42,623 bases of DNA from Candidatus Levyibacteriota bacterium (GCA_013816255.1 JACDET010000008.1:1-42623); one strand, 5' to 3'; counted from the first letter of the stretch, positions 18,364 through 26,002 are shown. Made by a program: numbers and translations. Notes: generated by a model not told the origin, from the letters alone.

Positions 18364-20487
18364 ATGAGAAAAAAAGCAATAGTTATCGGAGGGGGATTTG
18401 CGGTCATGCTGATGGGTGTTATCTTGGCGGTGTCGTTGACACAGCAACAGCAGGAGACAAGAAGTAGAGCTGCAAGCGGAAGCGCTACGTTAGCTATTAC
18501 ACCTGATTCAACAACAGAAAATCCCGTCACAACGCAGGTCGGAAATCCTGTGAGTGTCGATATCATACTGACTCCAGGGCAAACGCAAGTATCACTTGTT
18601 ACCTTTGATATACTCTATGATGCTTCTGTATTGCAGGCAAACATGGGTACCATTGTCTTGAATAATACAGCATTTCCTGTGACAGTAGAAGGTCCAATTG
18701 CTGAATCTGGGAAGCTTGCAGTAACGGTTTCTATCGGATCAGATCCAGTAAATGCAATTAAAGTCCCAACCAAAGTAGGAACCCTAACCTTTACAGCAAT
18801 AGCTCCGACAGCATCAGCTACAAATGTCACTTTTGGACCGTTAACGAAAGTATTATCTGTTGGGGCAAGTGATGATAATGTGAATGTCCTCACAGGAACT
18901 ACTCCTGGTTATATAGTTGTACAAGCAGGTCCAACAAGTACCCCAACCCCAACTCCTGGGATCGATCCATTTCCAACGACAATCGCTACACCAAGTCCAA
19001 CGTTGACCGCTGCACCAACGGTAGATCCACGAGCAACAATCCTTGACCTAACACTCCTGCTCCATGGTATTGGCACAGGTGGCGATAATGCAAAAGCAAC
19101 TGCAGGTGGTAATCCGCAACCAAATCGGACACAGCGTACAGTAACTGTGAATATTATTAATAGTAATAACAAAGTGGTAGGGACAAAGACAGGTACCGTT
19201 ACGTATAATCCACTTGCTGGTACTTTCACAGGAAAGATTGACGCCGGAGTAGGATTAGCGAGCGGTTCATACACAGTCAAAATAAAGACAGATCCATACC
19301 TTAAGACATTGGTTCCTGGTATTCAAAAACTTACAGCAGGACAAGTGAATACCTTGCCAGCAACAACATTAATTTCAGGAGACATTAATAAGGATAATAG
19401 TATTAATATACTGGATTACAATATTCTTTCCGGTTGTTACAGCGACCTCCAGCCTGCAAAGAGTTGTACCGCTGCAAATACTATTCTTGCAGATTTGACT
19501 GATGATGGGAAAATTAATCAGTTTGATTACAACCTCTTTCTTCGGGAGTTAACCAATCGAAGTGGAGAAAGCAATCCGACAACTGCTCCTACCCAGGCTA
19601 CAACTGTTGCGCCGTCACAACAGGTATCACCATCGCCAACACCGGTAACGCAAACAGGAACATCATTACTCCAACCAGTCAGTACGTATACATCATACAA
19701 GAACCTCCGGTACAGTAATGCAAGTACACGCCTGCTCCTTGATCTCTATGTGCCCGACCACAGCGGCGTGAAACCTTTGTTAGTCTATATCCACGGTGGC
19801 TTCTGGAGTAGTGGCAGCAAAGATTCGTGTCCTCCAATCCAGGATTATGGCAGCAAGACGTTTATGCACCGAGGGTTTGCCGTAGCTTGTATCAATTACC
19901 GTTATTCCAGTGAGGCTATTTATCCGGCGCAAATTGAGGACGTGAAAGCAAGTATTCGGTATCTTCGAGCAAATGCTTCACAATATGGATTGTATGACAC
20001 AAAGATTGCTGTCTGGGGTAGCTCAGCAGGGGGGCATCTCGCGGCTCTTGCCGGTACAACGAGTGACATCACTGCATATGACAAGGGGGAAAATTTGCAA
20101 TATTCAAGCAAAGTCGATGCTGTTGTCGACGATTTTGGACCGATTGACTTAGAAGCACTGTTGTCATCGCCTACCACTGATCCGAAAGGCTATGCTAGCG
20201 GCGTAAAGCTACTGGGTGGTGAGGGACCTGATCTTTACCCAAGAGCACGGGCTGCAAGTGCAAGAACCTATATAACCGCAGATGATTCACCGTTCTTCAT
20301 AGTGCACGGCAGTATTGATAGAATTGTCCCATTAAGCCAGAGTCAGCTCCTCGATGAGACGCTGAGAAATCTCAATATACCTTCACAATTAAATATCATA
20401 TCTGGAATGGGTCATGGTGGAGCACAGATGTTTGAGCCGGCTCGGCTCAGTGCAATTGCACTATTCCTCGATACATATATTCGATAA
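18364..20487 (+). CDS. Surface esterase fused to cohesin-like and dockerin-like domains
   Basis: 707 residues. Order: signal/anchor helix (~8-27); cohesin-like beta domain (~37-182, SVDIILTPGQTQVSLVTFDI); Thr/Pro linker; a beta domain (~220-335); dockerin-like pair of calcium loops (GDINKDNSINILDYNIL from ~339 and DLTDDGKINQFDYNLF from ~378); Thr/Pro/Gln linker; and an alpha/beta-hydrolase domain (~440-707). The hydrolase has an oxyanion motif (YIHGGFW), nucleophile S554 in GSSAGG, D652 in HGSIDRIVP and H684 in GMGHGG: a complete triad of the acetyl-esterase/BD-FAE/hormone-sensitive-lipase type. Likely substrates are acyl or acetyl esters, possibly on polysaccharides (inference). Cohesin and dockerin modules normally bind each other; having both in one chain is unusual. 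The promoter gives almost no leader. A tRNA gene follows. Confidence 0.85.
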   Translation: MRKKAIVIGGGFAVMLMGVILAVSLTQQQQETRSRAASGSATLAITPDSTTENPVTTQVGNPVSVDIILTPGQTQVSLVTFDILYDASVLQANMGTIVLNNTAFPVTVEGPIAESGKLAVTVSIGSDPVNAIKVPTKVGTLTFTAIAPTASATNVTFGPLTKVLSVGASDDNVNVLTGTTPGYIVVQAGPTSTPTPTPGIDPFPTTIATPSPTLTAAPTVDPRATILDLTLLLHGIGTGGDNAKATAGGNPQPNRTQRTVTVNIINSNNKVVGTKTGTVTYNPLAGTFTGKIDAGVGLASGSYTVKIKTDPYLKTLVPGIQKLTAGQVNTLPATTLISGDINKDNSINILDYNILSGCYSDLQPAKSCTAANTILADLTDDGKINQFDYNLFLRELTNRSGESNPTTAPTQATTVAPSQQVSPSPTPVTQTGTSLLQPVSTYTSYKNLRYSNASTRLLLDLYVPDHSGVKPLLVYIHGGFWSSGSKDSCPPIQDYGSKTFMHRGFAVACINYRYSSEAIYPAQIEDVKASIRYLRANASQYGLYDTKIAVWGSSAGGHLAALAGTTSDITAYDKGENLQYSSKVDAVVDDFGPIDLEALLSSPTTDPKGYASGVKLLGGEGPDLYPRARAASARTYITADDSPFFIVHGSIDRIVPLSQSQLLDETLRNLNIPSQLNIISGMGHGGAQMFEPARLSAIALFLDTYIR

Positions 20488-20595
20488 GTGTAGGCTATTT
20501 GCCTCTATCAAAAAATACTCATCCTTCGTATCTTTTTCCAGTTTGGAGCGCATGGTTCATACCTAGCACAATCACTTATGGTAAAATTATAGTAT

Positions 20596-20668
20596 ACCGT
20601 CGTAGCTCAAAGGATAGAGCAGTCCCGTCCTAAGGGAAAGGTTGGAGGTTCGATTCCTCTCGACGGTA
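20596..20668 (+). tRNA. tRNA-Arg (anticodon CCU)
   Basis: A full cloverleaf can be drawn: acceptor ACCGTCG/CGACGGT (7 of 7 pairs), D stem GCTC/GAGC, anticodon stem GTCCC/GGGAA with loop GTCCTAA (T33, anticodon CCT), variable loop AGGTT, T stem GGAGG/CCTCT with loop TTCGATT. The outermost anticodon-stem pair is a G-A mismatch. CCA is not encoded after the discriminator A. A -10-like TAAAAT (20582-20587) places transcription start at about the first tRNA base. Confidence 0.93.
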
Positions 20669-20773
20669 CACGGCTTAGGCCTGCAAGCTCTTGTATTCGC
20701 CAACATGGCATCTTTCTCATCCTTGGGGTACATTATAGCGCAACTCTCTGGAATTGGGGTGAGATAGACACAT

Positions 20774-20802
20774 TTGTGTTGCATACTCCTCAGGTATATA
20801 AT
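20774..20802 (+). promoter_or_regulatory. Promoter of the sortase gene
   Basis: A perfect -10 TATAAT (20797-20802) with a weak -35 TTGTGT (20774-20779) at 17 bp. The -10 ends six bases before ATG 20809, so transcription would start at the ATG. This favours ATG 20809 over the upstream GTG at 20776, which overlaps the -35. Confidence 0.6.
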
Positions 20803-20808
20803 CCACCC

Positions 20809-21606
20809 ATGAAGCGCAATGATGCAATTCAATTTGTGGTACTTCGGAGTTTGGGTAACTTTCTTGTACTCTTTAGTCTGTACGGTGTTGGTGCGACTTT
20901 TGGTCCAGCTGCGACAGAACAAGTAAAGTACGCAATCATTCAGATAAGGGGAGTAGAGTTTGCCGTGGCAGATACTACTTCTGTCATCGCGATCGATAGC
21001 TCGGCAATCCCCTCCACGAGTGAAACAGAGCCCGGGATTGCTTCGTCACGTTCAGTTGGCATGAACGTGGCTTCGCCACAAGCTCCTCGCAATGACGCTT
21101 CTAAATCGCTTAGTTTTGCCGAGATCCTTGCAGGAGAGAAAGAACAAATATTGATACCCAAAGACTCATTGTTTAGTATTTTGATACCAAAGATAGGGGC
21201 ATCTTCACAAGTCTTTGCCAATGTCGATGCTGAGAACCGCGAAGAGTTCATTCCAGTCCTACAAAAAGGTGTCGCTCACGCCAAAGGTAGTGTCTTTCCA
21301 GGCCATCCGGGCAATACCTATCTCTTTGCCCATTCCGCTGATAACTTCTGGGATGTAGGCAACTACAACGCCGTATTCTATACGCTAGGTAACCTTTCTG
21401 AGAATGATGAGATAATCATCTTTTTTGAAAGTAGGCGATACACTTATCGAGTGACAAAAACACTGGTTTCAGATCCAAATGATGTGACCTATCTTACAGC
21501 ACCCCAAACAGGCCCAAACCGATTAATTCTCCAAACCTGTTGGCCACCAGGGACGACATGGAAACGGTTATATATTGTGGCAGAACCGAAAGAGATTAAA
21601 GATTAA
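20809..21606 (+). CDS. Sortase (class D/E-like)
   Basis: 265 residues from ATG 20809. An N-terminal membrane helix (~9-30) precedes a sortase beta-barrel (~115-260). The catalytic triad is visible: H175 in LFAHSADN, C244 in LQTCWPPGT and R253 in WKRLYIVA. Sortases cleave a C-terminal sorting signal and join the protein to the wall or to another surface protein. I find no clear LPXTG-type signal among the proteins in this window, so substrates are elsewhere or use another motif. Residues ~76-97, in the stalk between membrane helix and barrel, are encoded by an inserted palindromic repeat. The stop codon overlaps a 15-bp repeat that borders the next gene. Class assignment is tentative. Confidence 0.88.
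   Translation: MKRNDAIQFVVLRSLGNFLVLFSLYGVGATFGPAATEQVKYAIIQIRGVEFAVADTTSVIAIDSSAIPSTSETEPGIASSRSVGMNVASPQAPRNDASKSLSFAEILAGEKEQILIPKDSLFSILIPKIGASSQVFANVDAENREEFIPVLQKGVAHAKGSVFPGHPGNTYLFAHSADNFWDVGNYNAVFYTLGNLSENDEIIIFFESRRYTYRVTKTLVSDPNDVTYLTAPQTGPNRLILQTCWPPGTTWKRLYIVAEPKEIKD
21034..21098. repeat. Palindromic element inserted in frame in the sortase gene
   Basis: Bounded by ATTGC (21037-21041) and GCAAT (21089-21093). Inside are the hairpins CACGTTCA/TGAACGTG (21047-21054 with 21062-21069) and GTGGC-TTC-GCCAC (21067-21079). On the minus strand it begins like the common bacterial repeat GTCATTGCGAGGAGC and ends near GACGAAGCAAT. It encodes GIASSRSVGM...APRNDA in the stalk region, without breaking the frame. 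Confidence 0.8.
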
Positions 21607-22022
21607 AGATTTAGGATTTAAGAGATGTAGGATTTTGTTTTTTGGATTAGGCCTTGAAGAAGTTTGTGGGTGTGATTTGCTTGATCCATTAGATTGTCGG
21701 TTTGATCTTCACTTAAATATCCTACATCTTTTGCTATGAGAAGAAAGTCTTTAAGTTCAGTTAATGAGCCTTGAGATTGATAATAGAATTGTAATTTTTC
21801 TTTGTATGTCTTCCTACCGAATCCCTCTGCAATGTTAGCGGTTACTGATGACGAAGCTCTCCTCATCTGATCAGTCATAGCATATATCTCTTCTCTAGGA
21901 AATATTTTTGTAACTTTGTATATTGAAACAACAAGTTTATGTCCTTCTTGCCAGGTGATTAAATCCATAAATGAATTTATTTTACCATTATTCATTCTTA
22001 AATCTTCAATCCTAAATCTTTA
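21604..22022. mobile_element. S23-type gene bounded by inverted 15-bp repeats (possible cassette)
   Basis: TAAAGATTTAGGATT at 21604-21618 and its exact reverse complement at 22008-22022 bracket the 125-codon S23-like gene. The left copy overlaps the sortase stop; the right copy ends three bases before the stop of the PEGA gene. A third copy lies at 25542-25556. No transposase or target-site duplication was recognised, so mobility is inference. Confidence 0.4.
21618..21995 (-). CDS. Four-helix-bundle protein, 23S rRNA-intervening-sequence (S23) family
   Basis: 125 residues, nearly all helical. The pattern FMDLITWQEGHKLVVSIY, then MTDQMRRASSSVTANIAEGF, then LQFYYQSQGSLTELKDFL is characteristic of the S23/TIGR02436 four-helix-bundle family. 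These proteins were first found inside 23S rRNA intervening sequences, and are related to Avd accessory proteins of diversity-generating retroelements. No reverse transcriptase, variable repeat or rRNA gene is present here, so it is a stand-alone copy. The molecular function of the family is not established; nucleic-acid binding is commonly proposed. The flanking inverted repeats suggest it moved as a unit. Confidence 0.85.
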   Translation of the reverse strand: MNNGKINSFMDLITWQEGHKLVVSIYKVTKIFPREEIYAMTDQMRRASSSVTANIAEGFGRKTYKEKLQFYYQSQGSLTELKDFLLIAKDVGYLSEDQTDNLMDQANHTHKLLQGLIQKTKSYIS

Positions 22023-22024
22023 GT

Positions 22025-23341
22025 CTATTTAAGCCCAATCGAGTAGAGTGTGGGGGCTACACCCAGGTTGTTGAAGTTGGTAAGCATAACAATCTTTGAT
22101 CCATCAGGCCATGGATAGACATAATCTTCGACAAATGGACCAGCGTACAGTGTGGTCAGATTTGACCCATCATCTTCAATGATCTGAATCTGCTTATTGT
22201 TCACATAAAGAATATGGCTTGAATCCGGGAACCATGTGAGTGGTGAGACACATGTAACAAATGGAACACATGTACAATCAGCCGATTTATCAGTACAGAC
22301 TTTATCTTGTGGTTCAACCAGTCTTGTATTGATATCCTCTTTGATGTTGTAGACATACATTGCACCTTCTTCAAGATCACGGCGTTCGTATAAAAGGTTA
22401 TTGCCAATCAAACGCGGTTTGCGGTAAACAGGCATTTCGGCCGATGCCGAGGCTTGATAGAGAATCTTGTTATCATCAGGTGACCAAGAGAGAATTCGCA
22501 TATTACTTTGGAGGAACTTCTGCACGTCAGGTTTAAGAGACTTTAGCTGTGCAAGTTCTTTATCTGCCCGCTGTTCTTCCCAAAGTTCAAGCGTAGAAGT
22601 ATATGTCGCTGTAATATCTTGCGGCGCATCATTCAGGCGTTCTGCCGAAAGAAGATAGTATGTAGGCAAGCCATCAGGAGTAGCTGAAATACTTGCCATA
22701 ATCTGCTCTCCATCAGGTGACCACGCAAGTTGTGCTTGGGAAAAGATATCGACTGTGTCATCAGCAATTTGTGTCGCTGCACTTTGGCCGGCAAGAACAG
22801 GGAAGGTCCGGGACGTCATATCAAAGACATAAATACCGTTTCTTCTGGCAGAGTTTGAAGCTATATTAAAAGCCAATTTGGTACCTGTCGGGTCGATATA
22901 GGTTGATTGAATACCAAGCGTTGAGATGCTTTGCAGCGTCGGCGCTTTTGGAAAGAGTGTGGCGTCGGCATTTGAGACAACTTCCCGTTGGATTTCAAAA
23001 TCTTTTTGCCAATCATGATAGCCGTCTTTGGCAATTTTTATTTTGTACTTGCCTGGATTCAAGTTCAAACTCCCGTTGGTTGCTGTCGTAGGGTTTGGAC
23101 GGTCATTAACAAAAACTTGTGCACCGGTTGGATTACTTGCGAGGTTGAGAATACCTGTTTTGGAAACCTTTGGTTCTCCTTCCTGTACAAATAATCTATA
23201 TCCTTTCCCATAAAGAATGACTGCGGCTGTCGCTGAAATAAGAAAGAGAAGTACCAATCCTGAAACGATAACCTGCCGTTTGGTTGAATGCTGCGGATGA
23301 TCATCCGAAGTAGAAGGTTTTTTAAGCACAGGCTTTTTCAT
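22025..23341 (-). CDS. Membrane-anchored PEGA-domain protein with TolB-like beta-propeller
   Basis: 438 residues. After a basic N-terminus there is one membrane helix (~24-44), then a PEGA domain (~64-125: GILNLASNPTGAQVFVND...GKYKIKIAKDGYHDW). The rest (~135-438) has propeller-like blades with SPDGEQIM, SPDDNKILY, FPDSSHILYV and WPDGSKIVML, typical of TolB/WD40-type repeats. PEGA domains are associated with surface or envelope proteins; the propeller suggests protein or ligand binding. No catalytic residues are apparent. There is a Cys-rich stretch (CTDKSADCTCVPFVTC) between blades. Promoter immediately upstream; divergent from mreB. Confidence 0.82.
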   Translation of the reverse strand: MKKPVLKKPSTSDDHPQHSTKRQVIVSGLVLLFLISATAAVILYGKGYRLFVQEGEPKVSKTGILNLASNPTGAQVFVNDRPNPTTATNGSLNLNPGKYKIKIAKDGYHDWQKDFEIQREVVSNADATLFPKAPTLQSISTLGIQSTYIDPTGTKLAFNIASNSARRNGIYVFDMTSRTFPVLAGQSAATQIADDTVDIFSQAQLAWSPDGEQIMASISATPDGLPTYYLLSAERLNDAPQDITATYTSTLELWEEQRADKELAQLKSLKPDVQKFLQSNMRILSWSPDDNKILYQASASAEMPVYRKPRLIGNNLLYERRDLEEGAMYVYNIKEDINTRLVEPQDKVCTDKSADCTCVPFVTCVSPLTWFPDSSHILYVNNKQIQIIEDDGSNLTTLYAGPFVEDYVYPWPDGSKIVMLTNFNNLGVAPTLYSIGLK

Positions 23342-23350
23342 AGTAGAGTT

Positions 23351-23379
23351 ATTATACGAGTTTCATATAAGGGGTGCAA
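23351..23379 (-). promoter_or_regulatory. Promoter of the PEGA gene
   Basis: On the minus strand, TTGCAC (23379-23374), 17-bp spacer, TATAAT (23356-23351). The -10 ends nine bases before ATG 23341, predicting a leader of only about three bases. Confidence 0.6.
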
Positions 23380-23383
23380 TGGG

Positions 23384-23418
23384 GCACTAGGGTTTAGGGG
23401 CTAGTGTCTAGGGTCTAG
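23384..23418 (+). repeat. Five degenerate 7-bp tandem repeats
   Basis: GCACTAG, GGTTTAG, GGGCTAG, TGTCTAG, GGTCTAG in direct succession, sharing a CTAG-like end. They lie in the 321-bp region between the divergent PEGA and mreB genes, next to the PEGA promoter. The rest of that region (23419-23649) is AT-rich with no gene recognised. Confidence 0.7.
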
Positions 23419-23646
23419 TTTTCGGTTTTACGTTTTACTTTTTGCTTTATATTTCTAGGGGGAAATGTTGTTCAATTTTGGAAATTGCATAAATTAGGGT
23501 TTTAGGTAAAAAACTTTTTGTGTTCATTTTGGTGAAATGAAAGGTTTTAGTGTCCTTTATGAATTAGCACTTGCATCATAATAGCTCATTGTTGTAATCT
23601 AACTATAAGCCAAGATATGATTAAATGATATATTTAGTGAGTATTT

Positions 23647-23655
23647 TGATATAGT
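23647..23655 (+). promoter_or_regulatory. Extended -10 promoter of mreB
   Basis: TG-A-TATAGT, an extended -10, ends seven bases before ATG 23663, so transcription would start at or next to the ATG. No convincing -35 and no Shine-Dalgarno. Confidence 0.55.
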
Positions 23656-23662
23656 AATTTCT

Positions 23663-24694
23663 ATGAATTTCTCTCTTCCCAAAACCAAACGTATTGGTAT
23701 TGACCTCGGCACTGCAAACACCCTTGTTTACGTGGTCGGGGAGGGGATTGTCCTAAACGAGCCCACGGTCGTGGCTGTTACAGCTGAAGAAAATCATGTC
23801 GTGGCTGTCGGGCGTGAAGCCAAAGATATGCTCGGAAGAACTCCAGGAAATGTAACCGCGTTACGTCCACTCAGAGATGGAGTCGTCGCTGACTATACAA
23901 TCACTGAAGCAATGCTTTCATACTTTATTGATAAAGTCTGCGGCCGAACCCGTTTTCTGAAACCTGAAGTTATGGTTTGTATCCCCTCAGGCGTGACGCA
24001 GGTTGAACGGCGTGCAGTGTTGGATGCGACGATGTCGGCCGGTGCCAAGGTCGCGTATCTCATCGACGAACCGCTTGCCGCAGCAATCGGTGCCAAAATT
24101 CCTATTGCGCAGGCTGCAGGCCATATGATTGTCAATATCGGAGGCGGCTCCACAGAGTCTGCAGTTATTTCACTTGGTGGGGTAGTCGTCCATAGCTCAG
24201 TGCGCGTTGCAGGCAACAAAATCGACGAGTCTGTCGCCTCATATATCAAAAAGAAGTTCAATCTCCTTATCGGTGAAACGACTGCCGAAACCATCAAAAT
24301 CCAAATCGGCAATGCAGTACCTGTGGAAAATGCCAAAAAAGAATACAAAACCATGGAAGTCCGCGGGCGTGACACAATAACAGGCTTGCCCCGTACCGTG
24401 ATTCTCGATGAGCTGCAAATTAATGAAGCAATTAAGCCAGCTCTTCTAGAGATAGTTAAAGGTGTCAAAGAGGTTCTCGAACAATGTCCTCCAGAACTTG
24501 CTTCAGACATCATCGATAAAGGAATCGTCATGTCAGGAGGGACATCACTTCTTACCAACTTTGACAAGCTCATGACTCAGATGACAGGAGTTCCGTGTCA
24601 TATTGCCGAAGACGCACTCCTCTGCGTCGCCCGTGGGACAGGGGTTGCTATGGAGAATATTGAATTGTACAAGCGAAGTATTAATAGGAAATAA
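23663..24694 (+). CDS. mreB: Rod shape-determining actin homologue MreB
   Basis: 343 residues, the usual MreB length. Actin-fold motifs are clear: phosphate-1 loop GIDLGTANTLVYV near the N-terminus, PSGVTQVERRAVLDA, phosphate-2 region VNIGGGSTESAVI, and the adenosine motif IVMSGGTSLLTNFD. MreB polymerises under the membrane and directs lateral wall synthesis, giving rod shape. The usual partners mreC, mreD, rodA and pbp2 are not adjacent; instead a palindromic repeat and a WecG-type gene follow. The predicted transcript is leaderless. The identity is secure. Confidence 0.96.
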   Translation: MNFSLPKTKRIGIDLGTANTLVYVVGEGIVLNEPTVVAVTAEENHVVAVGREAKDMLGRTPGNVTALRPLRDGVVADYTITEAMLSYFIDKVCGRTRFLKPEVMVCIPSGVTQVERRAVLDATMSAGAKVAYLIDEPLAAAIGAKIPIAQAAGHMIVNIGGGSTESAVISLGGVVVHSSVRVAGNKIDESVASYIKKKFNLLIGETTAETIKIQIGNAVPVENAKKEYKTMEVRGRDTITGLPRTVILDELQINEAIKPALLEIVKGVKEVLEQCPPELASDIIDKGIVMSGGTSLLTNFDKLMTQMTGVPCHIAEDALLCVARGTGVAMENIELYKRSINRK

Positions 24695-24704
24695 GTCCAT
24701 AATT

Positions 24705-24811
24705 CGTCATTCCGGCCCAGACCTGTCGGGATCTCGATTCGATCGGGGCTTATCCGGAATCTGTCTATTGGACGCACCACGAATCACTGATCCTGGATAA
24801 TCCAGGATGAT
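24705..24811. repeat. Intergenic palindromic (REP/MITE-like) element after mreB
   Basis: ATTCCGG (24709-24715) pairs with CCGGAAT (24754-24760). A perfect hairpin, ATCCTGGA-TAA-TCCAGGAT, lies at 24790-24808. The element opens with CGTCATTCC, as in common bacterial short palindromic repeats, and closes with a similar inverted sequence (GGATGATG). The hairpin could also stop transcription, but no T-run follows. Confidence 0.65.
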
Positions 24812-25040
24812 GAATATAGTGTCCTGTAAGGCAAACAATGTCGTTTGAAGATTGCAATGCATAGTGTGTTATATAGATGAGTTTTTCACAAAATATAAAG
24901 TAATATAATAAAAAATAAAATTTTATGCAGTAATATATGGTGAATAAAGCTAAATCCCAAATTTATCGAAGCTATTAAAAGAATACTTTTTATATTCATT
25001 AATAGATAAGTGTGAACATTTGCTTTTTAAATATTAGATT
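24812..25040. other. AT-rich intergenic region without recognised gene
   Basis: Very AT-rich sequence between the palindromic element and the promoter of the WecG-type gene. I see no ORF of interest, tRNA or strong hairpin. Confidence 0.6.
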
Positions 25041-25046
25041 TATAGT
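25041..25046 (+). promoter_or_regulatory. -10 element of the WecG-type gene
   Basis: TATAGT ends 12 bases before ATG 25059. A GTGAAG sits in between and could act as a weak ribosome-binding site. No strong -35. Confidence 0.45.
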
Positions 25047-25058
25047 AAGCTGTGAAGT

Positions 25059-25844
25059 ATGTTAAATAAACAAAATATCCTTGGTGTTGGTATAACCTCA
25101 GATAAATCCTCGACAATCCTGGAGTATGTGATAGATCAAATCCATGGTGGCACGAAAAAGCTTTTTATTGTGACTCCAAACCCCGAAATACTTTTCTATG
25201 CAAAGAGCCATTTAGCCTATAAAGACAAGCTAAACTCTGCTGATATTGCTCTGGCTGATGGGATCGGAGTTATCTTGGCAAGCCGTCTTCTTGGGCTTCC
25301 AATACAAGAGCGGACAACAGGTGTGGACTTCATTGAACAGCTCTGTGAAATGTCTCGTGAAAAGCCCATATCCATGGGCTTTCTTGGTGGTAGAAGTAAT
25401 GTAGCAGAGCTTGCGGCTGAGTGCTTGAAGCAGAAGTACCCTTGGATAGATGTTGTTTTCACAGGAGAAGAGTGGGATAGTAGGGGATTTAAGATTAAGG
25501 ATTTACGATTAAAGAATGACAATAAAGATGAAAAAATCCTAAATCCTAAATCTTTAATCGTAAATCAACCACAAATTGACATCTTATTTGTGGCATATGG
25601 TTTTCCGAAGCAAGAGGAGTGGATCTATGACAATTTAGCAACACTTCCTGTTAAGGCTGCAATGGGAGTGGGAGGAGCTTTCGATTATCTTAGTGGGTCA
25701 GTTCCTCGGGCACCGAAGTTTATGCGTAGGTTGGGGTTTGAATGGTTGTACCGTCTCACTATTCAACCTTGGAGGCTCAAAAGACAAGTGGCTTTGCTCA
25801 AATTTATAGTCCTTATACTAAAAGAACGCTTTACTCATTCGTGA
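25059..25844 (+). CDS. WecG/TagA/CpsF-family glycosyltransferase
   Basis: 261 residues. Family motifs: VTPNPEILFYAKSH, the acidic IALADGIGVILASRLLG, RTTGVDFIEQL, and AYGFPKQEEWIYDN near the C-terminus. The family (GT26) transfers N-acetylmannosamine or a related sugar to an undecaprenyl-linked acceptor in wall teichoic acid, enterobacterial common antigen or exopolysaccharide synthesis, at the inner face of the membrane. The normal link between the two halves (about residues 145-169) is replaced by an inserted AT-rich palindromic repeat that reads through in frame. It lies just before the GT4 genes, consistent with a surface-glycan role. The acceptor and sugar are not predictable. Confidence 0.9.
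   Translation: MLNKQNILGVGITSDKSSTILEYVIDQIHGGTKKLFIVTPNPEILFYAKSHLAYKDKLNSADIALADGIGVILASRLLGLPIQERTTGVDFIEQLCEMSREKPISMGFLGGRSNVAELAAECLKQKYPWIDVVFTGEEWDSRGFKIKDLRLKNDNKDEKILNPKSLIVNQPQIDILFVAYGFPKQEEWIYDNLATLPVKAAMGVGGAFDYLSGSVPRAPKFMRRLGFEWLYRLTIQPWRLKRQVALLKFIVLILKERFTHS
25500..25566. repeat. AT-rich palindromic element inserted in frame in the WecG-type gene
   Basis: Perfect 16-bp inverted arms, GATTTACGATTAAAGA (25500-25515) and its reverse complement (25551-25566). It contains the reverse complement of TAAAGATTTAGGATT (25542-25556), the same 15-mer that borders the S23-type gene. The encoded peptide is Lys/Asp/Leu-rich (IKDLRLKND...ILNPKSLIVN) and falls in a family-variable loop. Confidence 0.8.
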
Positions 25845-26002
25845 AGGGTAAATGTCATGTATAATACCAATTCACATCCTCTGTAATCCAGCTATTGAGG
25901 CGTGTAAACTCATCTATACTCTTACTTTATACTTACTGAAAATCTATTAAAAAGTTTACACTGTGAAACGATAATGGATTTTACATTACTCGACAATATC
26001 CT

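Noticed and set aside
20587-20922. Minus-strand open frame covering the tRNA
   Set aside because: It overlaps the tRNA-Arg gene and the sortase promoter and start; a chance frame.
21618-21995. Diversity-generating retroelement accessory gene (Avd)
   Set aside because: The fold is related, but there is no reverse transcriptase, template repeat or variable repeat in the window.
23893-24573. 226-codon minus-strand frame opposite mreB
   Set aside because: It lies wholly inside the conserved mreB gene, and its translation looks like no known protein.
24790-24808. Rho-independent terminator after mreB
   Set aside because: The hairpin is perfect, but no T-run follows and it is part of a larger palindromic repeat.
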